A stretch of DNA of 60,000 nt from Nematostella vectensis (lineage: Eukaryota; Cnidaria; Anthozoa; Actiniaria; Edwardsiidae), in the NCBI RefSeq assembly GCF_932526225.1, contig NC_064040.1:7291181-7351180 (forward strand), written 5' to 3'. Under the pieces are notes generated by a model. The model was not told the origin of the DNA. It saw nothing but the letters and a program-made list of their open reading frames with translations, and did not search any database. This document shows, piece by piece, positions 1-11,500 of the stretch; the first letter of the stretch is position 1, and each line of letters starts with the position of its first letter. Both the position numbers and the translations under genes were made by a program.

Positions 1-36
1 CTATGTCCTGCGCAAGTGATTGCGAGTTTCACAAAC

Positions 37-2576
37 CTGTCATAAAGATACACATCAAACGTGCAACACGTGCTACCATGGTAACGCCTGTGAGGGAGAC
101 TGGGCGCTTTTCCTCTAGCAGCAATAGCAGTTGTAGCGTGCACTTGACTAGCGTAACCATAGAAACAGGAACCTCGTCCAAAGCTCGGCCTTTCTGTTCC
201 CTGTTGATAAATTATAAGTAAAACAAACAAAACGAATAAATAAAATGTTATAGCTGATATCTTTTTACTTCACGGCGAAGACATTCCCCTATACCGTAAA
301 TGCTCGAATAAGCGCCGTGGCGCTTACTCAATTTTTCACATCCCAGGCGAGGCGCTTATTCGAGAGAGGCGCGTATCAATATTTTCCCTTTAAGACAAGA
401 CATTTCATTAGGTGGAGGCGCTTATTTGAGGGAGGCGCGTATCAATATTTTCCATTTAAGACAAGGCATTTCATTCGGTGGAGGGGCTTATTCGGTGGAG
501 GTGCTTACTTGAGGGAGGCGCGTATCAATATTTTCCCTTTAAGACAAGACATTTCATTCGGTGGAGGTGCTTATTCGGTGGAGGCGTGTATCAATATTTT
601 TCCGCTAAGACAAGACATTATTCGCCTGAGATACTCACGAGTTAATAATATGATTATGCAAATCCACGATCGGCGTGAACATCCAGTCTACAGGGACCAG
701 AGCTCCGTGGGAAGCTGGTAACAAGAGTGAGGTGACGTCATGCGGCCAGCGGAGAGCACGTGATCTACGAATAACGTTAAATAAAAATGAGAGAAAGTAT
801 CATTGGTATAGTGAGAGGGGGGCGTGTTTCTAAAATGGACAACGCGTTGCGTGACACCATCGCGTTTCGTCAGGGTTGTGGGTATCATTAGCAGCCCAAG
901 GGAGGGAGGGTGAGGAACCAGGTTGGCACAGCTGGTGAGCCGGGAATGTGTTGGGTTCGATTCCCGGTCCCGACGTGGGTCGAGTTTTGTTAGTTCTCGC
1001 CCTTGCTTTAAGGGATTTTCTCCAGGTTTTCTTCCCTCGAGTCTAAGCAGCGCTTCGTGGTCTGTCATGAATCAAATGAGGGTATCTGAGGCCCTTCCTT
1101 GTGCCTTTGACTCGACCACATTCACTGCGCGTTGTGCGGCAGCAGATACTAAACATTCCATCATATTTACAAGTCACAAAACTTTCTGCTTCGTGTACTT
1201 GCTTTCGCATTTTGTTACAACTTACACGCAGTTACGTGAGGTGCGCGCTTCGTGTCGTTACTTGATTTTTCGTCAGGAGCGTATTATGTTACTTACCGAG
1301 ATATCGCCAGGGCGTGTTCCATCGGGCTGAACGACCCAAAAAACATGGATCTTACAGACGGGAGGTTACCATGTGCCTCACACAGAAGCTCTTCTCTGTC
1401 GGGCGCCTCTGATAATGTGCCCGAGGAGGGAGGGGTGGTTGGACCCCTTGATGTCTCCGAGGAGGGAGGGGTGGGTAGACCCCTCGATGTCTCCGAGGAG
1501 GGAGGGGTGGGTAAACCATCCGTCTTGATCGTTAGTCCTGATAGCTCACGGGTGACTGAAGAAGACGACAGCTCTCTAGACTCTCTGCCATCACAAAGAA
1601 AACAATGTATGAATAACCTTTTGGATAATTGTAAAAACAGTCTGTAAAATAGTCACATTCAGAATATGATAAAAAAAAAAAAAACACACACACACACACT
1701 TTACAGATGCAAGTAAAACGAGATAGAGATTCCTTCTTCCCTAAGAGTCCAGATAAGCATAGCACCGCTTCGAGTTCTAATACATATGGATTTTTCAGTA
1801 GAGATTCTTGCCGAGCTCGTTCATAGGTCAAACCATACAGTGACTGGACTATAGATTATGGGGATGAGGAGTCCCGGTGTACTCACGGATAAAACATTGG
1901 ATCAAACAGAACAGAGCTCATCAACTCATGTGCGTAATACTCGTCCCCAGGCGTCAACCGCGCGAAGAGCACCATGGCGGCATTGTGGTATGTGACGAGT
2001 GGGCTCGAAATATTTTGACCAATCAGAGCTCTTGCCTAAACGTAGAGAGAAACACTAATCAAGAGCGCCAGGATCGAACCGTCTGTTTTTAAAAACTTGT
2101 GAACACTTAAAAAGCGACGAGCCTAAACATAGGTTATAAACAATGAAGGCTTTGTTCTAAATAGGCTATGAAGGCTTTGCTCTAAATGAGCTATGAAGCC
2201 TTAAAATCTGAATAAGCTTTGAAGGCTTTGCTCTAAATAAGCTATGAAGGGTTTGTTCTAATTAAGCTATGAAGGCTTTAACTCTAAATAAGCTTTGAAG
2301 GCTTTGTTTGAATAAGCTATGAAGGCTTTACTCTAAATAAGCTATGAAGGCGGGGATCTAAATGATTGAAAAAAGGGAACGGGAAGTTCTAGCCTGCAAT
2401 GCAGGCGTTAACCCGGTGTTTGAGCCTTGAGCGATTTGTAGCCGCCATCTTGGATTTTGACGGGTAAAAACCTGCATGACCGGCTGGGGAAGTTCACTCA
2501 CCACGTTGCTGAAGAGTTTGATGAGAAGGAACACAAGATGATGATCGAGACGGCTAAACGCACCAACGGGCCCCTG
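37..2576 (-). CDS. RPAP1: RPAP1 exons 16-20 (C-terminal part, truncated by window edge)
   Basis: Exon 16 (2576-2502; [18 protein letters not shown]) is a tentative match but fits in phase. Exon 17 (2035-1887) has a good pyrimidine tract and encodes [19 protein letters not shown] and AHELM. Exon 18 (about 1843-1705; [12 protein letters not shown]) is tentative: it ends in phase with exon 19, but its start does not match the exon 17 phase and the gap is only about 40 bp. Exon 19 (714-639) encodes [15 protein letters not shown], and exon 20 (200-37) encodes [13 protein letters not shown], both clear family matches. The 36 bases left of exon 20 are intron. Confidence 0.75.
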
Positions 2577-5500
2577 CTAATCATAGCCACATGTTATAAA
2601 CACCCTATAACCCATTCAGGCTCCCTGTGTTCCCGCGTGGTATTTACTTTCGGAGGTCCGACGGAAACCTCAACCGTCAAAAGACAAAAGAATCTATTAG
2701 AATCCATGCTATTAAACAGGCCATCCGCTCTAAATTTTCAATCACATCCTCAAAATAACTTCCAATAGACACACTGCTTTCAATATTTTGAAATATTTTT
2801 CGCGTTTTCTGTTAAAAATCATCGGATATTTTTACGTAATCGACCGGAAGTAAACTGGTGACAATGCAGCTTTAACCAAACCTGTATCATTACATTCTTT
2901 AGACCTCATTATTATTGTTCTACTCCTTATAAAGCCTTATTTAAGATCCTTTAGAGCACAAATACTACCCTACCACTACCTTAGAATCGGCAAATCCTTT
3001 GAGATAACTGCAAACATCTGAACGCTCAACAAATGGCAAGAGCTGAAAAAATAGGAAAAACAAGCATGACAACTTTAATTGCAACAACATGTTTCATCGG
3101 GTCACAAACCCGGAATGACTTTAAATTAAACTCGAAGTCCTAACAAATCTTACTGGGGGGATTTTCCTCATTCTTGCAACAAAAACCTTCTTTCGTCAGG
3201 TATCTTATTTGGACTCTGTTGCTTTTCGACAAACTCGACAAGAATATCTAGTCCCAAATATCACTAATGAACAAAAAGGACTTTTGATTATATTGAATAG
3301 ATCATCTATGGAATGATCGGGAGATCGGAATCTGTTTTACAACGATTTTAAAAGGACCATACGCTGGATCTGATATTAACCGAAATTACTAAAATATCGA
3401 AGGTCACCCAACACAATTTAATTGGTTATTTCGGTCATTCCATGTTGTTTAACGGTTTAACAACCACTTTGAGCTCTCAAAAATAACTAAAAAAACGTTA
3501 AGCTGTGAGGTCACCCCCAGGTGATCTTCAATTCCGTCCCAGTCTCCTGTTATTACCTTTCCGGCCATTCCTTTGTGCACGTGCGACACGCAACACAACA
3601 GCCTAACAAATGACGTCATCACCGCTATGGCGGGTCCGCGTGAGACTAGGCCGGGTGCTGGACCATAGCTTGGCAGGCTGGGAATGTCACGTGATGTGAC
3701 GTCAATGGGCCCCTGCAGTTGTCTGTATGAAACATGCAAATGAGTGGGGGAACTCATAAAGGAGGACATGAGGGTGAAACACAAAAAACAGTCAGTTGGT
3801 GTTCAACTAGGTCCTATACAATAAACAGAAACAAATAAAGTCAACGCTCTTGAAAGCGACCACTTCAGGTATTCCAAAAAAACGTTAACCGCCACCTCAG
3901 GTGGCGGTTAACGTTTTCAGCGTTGACTGAAGTGGTCGTTTTTTTGGTTAACGTTTTTCCCCAAAAAAGTTGCACCCGGAGCAATGGGCTCATCGCTAAC
4001 ACGTGCAACAAGGTAGTTAGTATCACTGGTATGGATGTGTGTACGGTAGGGGGAGGGGCAAGACTTTCATCTCATGAATGACCACTGACATGTACTGGGA
4101 GGTACTTTGTGAAAGTAGACTAGTGTGCACGGAGTAGGGGGAAAGAGGGGGGACTTTTCTTAGTTCACGTGGGACCGCACAGAGGTTCGCATTAAGTGAG
4201 GCTGGGTATGTATGTACGGTATGGGGGGTTGACTTGCAGCTCATGCAAGACCTTCGCGAGATAAGGACTAACCTTAGCTCATGTATGGCCGCTGACATGT
4301 ACGACGAAGCGCTTAGTGGGACTAAGACAGAAGATACCAAGTCTTCCATCTCCTCCAGAGTCTCGACAGGAGAGTACGATCGCTGATACAAAAAAATTAG
4401 GCCTCAAAAAATTATACAACAAAAACAAATACACATTGGAACTTGCTAAGAGCTAAAGTATAATAAACGAAGTGGTCACTTTTGGGTGCAATTCGCCGTT
4501 GTTCTACGACTTTTGTCATAAAAAAACATATGGCCGCTTCCTACACATAGGACGACAAAAAAAGTTGACAATTTTATTTTCCCCTGGTATTTTACATGTT
4601 GATATGGTGTTTGCCACTCAAGGGGTCGGAGGGGGGAAGGTGGAAGTCGCCTGTTCCTTTTTGTCCCTTGTTACTGTCAAGGGGTCGGAGGGGGGAAGGT
4701 GGAAGTAGCCTGTTCCTTTTTGTTCCTTATTATTGTCAAGGGGTCGGAGGGGGGAAGGTGGAAGTCGCCTGTTCCTTTTTGTTCCTTATTACAGTCAAGG
4801 GGTCGGAGGGGGGAAGGTGGAAGTCGCCTGTTCCTTTTTGTTCCTTATTACAGTCAAGGGGTCGGAGGGGGGAAGGTGGAAGTCGCCTGTTACTTTTTGT
4901 TCCTTATTACTGTCAAGGGGTAGGAGGGGGGAAGGTGGAAGTCGCCTGTTCCTTTTTGTCCCTTTTTACTGTCGACGGTTTTCACAATATGTTGAAGATA
5001 ACTTAATTTAACTCCACGTTTTTTGTTTGGTTTTCTCATCATTGAAAGGTTCCATATCGGTGTCTGCCAGCTTTAGAAGTGACTGAACGGCGAACGCTCG
5101 GAAGACGCGACCGAAAAAAGGACCTCAACGCTAAATACTAATTTCCACGAGCTAGTTTTTTATTTTCTGTTGTTTTTTCCCGTCGCCGTCGTCTTTGATG
5201 TAGCCCTTGCTAAAAACTCTATTGCCATTGGGATGACATTTCAAACGATGAAAGCTCGCACACCTACCTACCTGGGAAGGAAGTTTGGTATAAAACGATG
5301 CCAGAAAGTTTAGAGTTCCGGAAAGTAAACTCAAATTTGGCTCCTAAAGAAAGCAGAAACAAATGGCATAAAGATCAACACACCACGTTAAGATATTCGG
5401 ATAGTGAGCTCAAACTTGGCTTTAAAAGACAGCAGGAGCAAATAGTTAAGTATTTACACAAACATATTTCAGAAATTTAACATTAGCATGAGGCAAAAAT

Positions 5501-8500
5501 AACTTGCATGCCATCTTTAGCATGAGGCAAAAATAACTTGCATGCCATCTTTAGCATGAGGCAAAAATAACTTGCATGCCATCTTTAGCATGAGGCAACA
5601 ATAACGTGCATGCCATCTTTAGCATGAGGCAACAATAACTTGCATGCCATCTTTAGGCGTGAAGACACCTCGTCCTCCATACTGCTCGTTCAAAACAGGA
5701 AAAGACGAAAGTGCTAAATCGCGGATTACCTGGAGTGCGGGAGATCCTAAAACCTCGGAACACGACAATAACTCTTGAACCCACTTCCTCAGCCAGCAGC
5801 CAATCACAGGGAAGAGTCCAGTCACGTGACTCCAATTAACAGGCGGCATCGCGGGAGGTTCAGCGTCTTCTGTGCCTGCGGTCATCTTGGCATACTGGTC
5901 AGCGGAGGTTCCCGCCACGTGAACTGCGGCTTCTAGAAGTGGTAGCACTGCGCTTGCGCGTTTGAGGAGACTGCCGGGCTCAGAGTGGTGGTCAAGAAGA
6001 CAGAGACGGGCTGAATCTCGAAGGCTCTGCATCATTGTCGGGTACGCATCTCTGAGTAACATTTTACAATACTTTCGTCAATAACAACGTTACACCGCGA
6101 GAACTAAAATTATTACAAATTTTTATGTATACGCATTTTTTTTCCGATGCCCTCCACCAATTAAGTACGACTTTTTGAAAATGAATGCAACGGCAATGAA
6201 GACGACAGAAAACAGTTGAGTTGAAATGACGGAAGATGAAAATACACTTTTCGGCTGCTTTCCATCAAGTAGTGGTTTGATTATTTGTCCATCGACCATT
6301 TTGCGTTTTTTTTCTAGGTATGTCGTGACACGAAACCATTTTGCAGTCGAGACGGCCGTTAGACCGCTAACCAATGAGAGAGCGCCAGAAAGCACCGGAC
6401 GTCGAAAAGGCATATAAGGGATACAGTCGTATGACAAAAGGTTGTCTTGAACCGTCTTGAACCGGCTTCGCGACTACGCGACTGCCCGAATGTAAGCATG
6501 GGTAAAAGCCACTGAAGCCCCTAGCTGCATATATTAGCCACCGCATTAATGCTGCATTCACACTAAGACCATGTTTAGTTAAACAAGGGTTTTTTTTTTG
6601 CCTGATTACTTGCCAAGTTTCGCATTTTGTGAATTGTTACTAGTTAAGTGATTACTTCACAGCACAGTCTATTCAGGTTTGTACTTGGTTTCTTGTTTTT
6701 GCTATTTCAGTTTTGTTCTTGGTTCTGTCCACTTTTGGGAGATTGAGATTAAAACCAGTTTAAAAACCACCTTAAAACTGGTTTAACTGGTTAATTTTGA
6801 CTTATGAAACTTTGGTACATGTGGGAGACTTAAATTCAAACGAGATGATCTTGAACTGTCAATAAACATAGTTTTCAATAAAATATTACATATTATTTTA
6901 ACAAGGCATTAACAACTGTTTGTAGACAATTAAAAGCCTACATTAAACACTGAATCCACACATACGCAGTACCATGAGGCAGCCCAGCACAATGTTTATT
7001 TGTTGGTTGATTAATTGATTGATTGTTGATTGATTTGGCTGTAATACTTACAAGAACTCGTGACTAGCGAGCCCATAGCTCATGAGGACAGTCCAAGTGC
7101 GCATGCTCTCCAAATAGAGCGGCATGTTAACTGACGTGGGTAACGGAGCTAGCAAGTAACGCAACACTCGGCCCATCACATCGTGACTTGATACCTATTA
7201 TTACCAACATAATGCGTGACCAGTTGAATTATATTGCATTCCAGCAAGATCATGTTGTGCGACATTTAGATCATGATAAAGCGTGATCATCATCTCATGT
7301 GCGACTACAACATCATATGGAGTGACTTAAACATCATATGGCGTGATAATAAACATCCCATAGTTGACGTAATTTTTAAGGATGATTGTGACTCTAGCTG
7401 TTTTGGATAATTTTTTAGATACCTAAGTTATTGTGGATGATTATGATTTGAGTTGCCTTGGATGATTATTTAGTTGCCTGAGTTGTTTTTGATGATCTTT
7501 ATAGTTGCCTAAGTTATTGGGAATGATTTTGACTTAGTTGTTGTGCATGATTGTTGTAGTTAACTTAGTTGTTGTGCATGATTGTTGTAGTTGACTTAGT
7601 TGTTGTGCATGATTGTTGTAATTGACTTAGTTGTTGTGCATTATTGTTGTAGTTGACTTAGTTGTTGTGCATGATTGTTGTAGTTGACTTAGTTGTTGTG
7701 CATGATTGTTGTAGTTGACTTAGTTGTTGTGCATGATTGTTGTAGTTGACTTAGTTGTTATGCATGATTGTTGTAGTTGACTTAGTTGTTGTGCATGATT
7801 GTTGTAGTTGACTTAGTTGTTATGCATGATTGTTGAAGTTGACTTAGTTGTTGTGCATGATTGTTGAAGTTGACTTAGTTGCTGTGCATGATTGTTGAAG
7901 TTGACTTAGTTGCTGTGCATGATTGTTGTAGTTGACTTAGTTGTTGTGCATGATTGTTGTAATTGACTTAGTTGTTGTGCATTATTGTTGTAGTTGACTT
8001 AGTTGTTGTGCATGATTGTTGTAGTTGACATGGTTGTTGTGCATGATTGTTGTAGTTGACTTAGTTGTTGTGCATGATTGTTGTAGTTGACTTAGTTGTT
8101 GTGCATGATTGTTGTAGTTGACTTAGTTGTTATGCATGATTGTTGTAGTTGACTTAGTTGTTGTGCATGATTGTTGTAGTTGACTTAGTTGTTGTGCATG
8201 ATTGTTGTAGTTGACTTAGTTGTTGTGCATGATTGTTGTAGTTGACTTAGTTGTTGTGCATGATTGTTGTAGTTGACTTAGTTGTTGTGCGTGATTGTTG
8301 TAGTTGACTTAGTTGTTGTGCATGATTGTTGTAGTTGACTTAGTTGTTGTGCGTGATTGTTGTAGTTGACTTAGTTGTTGTGCATGATTGTTGTAGTTGA
8401 CTTAGTTGTTGTGCATGATTGTTGTAGTTGACTTAGTTGTTGTGCATGATCGTTGTAGTTGACTTAGTTGTTGTGCATGATCGTTGTAGTTGACTTAGTT

Positions 8501-11500
8501 GTTGTGCATGATCGTTGTAGTTGATTTAGTTGTTGTGCATGATCGTTGTAATTGACTTAGTTGTTGTGCATGATTGTTGTAGTTGACTTAGTTGTTGTGC
8601 ATGATTGTTGTAGTTGACTTAGTTGTTGTGCATGATTGTTGTAATTGACTTAGTTGTTGTGCATGATTGTTGTAGTTGACTTAGTTGTTGTGCATGATTG
8701 TTGTAGTTGACTTAGTTGTTGTGCGTGATTGTTGTAGTTGACTTAGTTGTTGTGCATGATTGTTGTAGTTGACTTAGTTGTTGTGCATGATTGTTGTAGT
8801 TGACTTAGTTGTTGTGCATGATTGTTGTAGTTGACTTAGTTGTTGTGCATGATTGTTGTAGTTGACTTAGTTGTTGTGCATGATCGTTGTAGTTGACTTA
8901 GTTGTTGTGCATGATTGTTGTAGTTGACTTAGTTGTTGTGCATGATCGTTGTAGTTGACTTAGTTGTTGTGCATGATTGTTGTAGTTGACTTAGTTGTTG
9001 TGCGTGATCGTTGTAATTGACTTAGTTGTTGTGCATGATTGTTGTAGTTGACTTAGTTGTTGTGCATGATTGTTGTAGTTGACTTAGTTGTTGTGCATGA
9101 TTGTTGTAGTTGACTTAGTTGTTGTGCATGATTGTTGTAGTTGACTTAGTTGTTGTGCATGATTGTTGTAGTTGACTTAGTTGTTGTGCATGATCGTTGT
9201 AGTTGACTTAGTTGTTGTGCATGATTGTTGTAGTTGACTTAGTTGTTGTGCATGATCGTTGTAATTGACTTAGTTGTTGTGCATGATTGTTGTAGTTGAC
9301 TTAGTTGTTGTGCATGATTGTTGTAGTTGACTTAGTTGTTGTGCATGATTGTTGTAGTTGACTTAGTTGTTGTGCATTATTGTTGTGGTTGACTTAGTTG
9401 TTGTGCATGATTGTTGTAGTTGACTTAGTTGTTGTGCATGATTGTTGTAGTTGACTTAGTTGATGTGGATGATTATTCTTAGCTGTTGTGCATGACTGTT
9501 GTAGTTGAGTTAGTTATTGTGGATTATTGTTGTAGTTTACTTAGTTGTTGTAGATGATTATAACTTAGTTGTTGTGCATGGTTGTTGTAGTTGACTTAGT
9601 TGTTGGCATGATTGTTGTAGTTGACTTAGTTGTCGTGCATGATTGTTGTAGTTGACTTAGTTGTTGTGCATGATTGTTGTAGTTGACTTAGTTATTGTGC
9701 ATGATTGTTGTAGTTGACTTAGTTGTTGTGCATGATTGTTGTAGTTGACTTAGTTGTTGTGCATGATTGTTGTAGTTGACTTAGTTGTTGTGCATGATTG
9801 TTGTAGTTGACTTAGTTGTTGTGCATGATTGTTGTAGTTGACTTAGTTGTTGTGCATTATTGTTGTAGTTGACTTAGTTGTCGTGCATGATTGTTGTAGT
9901 TGACTTAGTTGTCGTGCCTAATTGTTGTAGTTGACTTAGTTGTCGTGCATGATTGTTGTAGTTGACTTAGTTGTCGTGCCTGATTGTTGTAGTTGACTTA
10001 GTTGTTGTGCATGATTGTTGTAGTTGACTTAGTTGTTATGCATGATTAATGTAGTTGACTTAGTTGTTGTGCATGATTGTTGTAGTTGACTTAGTTGTTG
10101 TGCATGATTGTTGTAGTTGACATGGTTGTTGTGCATGATTGTTGTAGTTGACTTAGTTGTTATGCATGATTGTTGTAGTTGACTTAGTTGTTGTGCATGA
10201 TTGTTGTAGTTGACTTAGTTGTTGTGCGTGATTGTTGTAGTTGACTTAGTTGTTGTGCGTGATTGTTGTAGTTTACTTAGTTGTTGTGCATGATTGTTGT
10301 AGTTGACTTAGTTGTTATGCATGATTAATGTAGTTGACTTAGTTGTTGTGCATGATTGTTGTAGTTGACTTAGTTGTTGTGCATGATTGTTGTAGTTGAC
10401 ATGGTTGTTGTGCATGATTGTTGTAGTTGACTTAGTTGTTATGCATGATTGTTGTAGTTGACTTAGTTGTTGTGCATGATTGTTGTAGTTGACTTAGTTG
10501 TTGTGCGTGATTGTTGTAGTTGACTTAGTTGTTGTGCGTGATTGTTGTAGTTGACTTAGTTGTTGTGCATGATTGTTGTAGTTGACTTAGTTGTTATGCA
10601 TGATTGTTGACTGAGTTGTTCTGGATGTCAGTACATCTCACCATGGTGGCAGCGGTGTGACGCCCTGCGGTGCAGACCACCCTGATCATTTTCATGGCAT
10701 TAGGTAACATCAGACCATCCACCGTCAGAAATTCCCCAAGAGTCACCTCCATCAGCCGAGGACACATTGCTACTTTGTACGCAGACTCGGCCGAGTGTCT
10801 CGCGATCCTCGTCAAAATGTCAAAGATGCATATAATTGTATCAGGCTGCGGATTGCACATCTCGAGGATGTAGCGAAGCCGCGGGAGGAGTTTCATACGA
10901 ACCAAGCCCTGAGATGAAATTAAAGAGTAACAAAATTCAACTTCCTTCTCATTACTCCAAGTCTCTTATATTGGACTTACACCTTACGTTAACATTGATT
11001 GTGTGACAAAAGTCACCTATTCTTGTCTGTTACTCTACATCGATAGCGATACCGAGATTAATATTGGTTCAACCTAGTTTCCAGGGTTTTTTAGGTGTTG
11101 ACATTAAAAGATCACATTTATGGCGTGAACTTCGCGGCGCTAATAATATATGGGGAAATTACCAGGAAGGTGTCATATCTTTTGTCACTAAGAAGGCGTT
11201 ACATTTATGGCTATTACATTTACGGTGTTATATATAACGTTACAAAATGACGTTACATGTATTGCGTTACCGAGATGGTGATATATGTATTGCGTTACCA
11301 AGAGGGTGTTTTATTCATGAAGCTAAAGAGAGATGGCGTTACATATAAGACGTCGCCGAGATTGAGTTGCATTTATGGCGTTACCGGGATAACGTTACAT
11401 GTATGTCGTTAACAACTTATGCCGTTAGACTCATTGCGTTACACTTCTGGCTTCCACTGGCGTTACCTTGATGACATCTTGCTTGAGCAGCTCTGCATCT

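Noticed and set aside
921-1065. tRNA gene
   Set aside because: A and B boxes are present but no cloverleaf can be drawn, and the tail is SINE-like.
2457-2768. Plus-strand 103-codon frame with protein-like composition
   Set aside because: The minus strand of the same bases fits RPAP1 exon 16 in phase and in order, so the plus frame is more likely its shadow. I give this moderate weight only.
4596-5011. Overlapping plus-strand frames with Gly-rich repeats
   Set aside because: They come from the six-copy 59-bp array and no frame is preferred.
7535-10615. CRISPR-like array
   Set aside because: Units of 31 bp abut directly without unique spacers, and this is animal DNA with introns. It is a minisatellite. 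The same holds for the 29-, 33-, 34-, 59- and 74-bp arrays.
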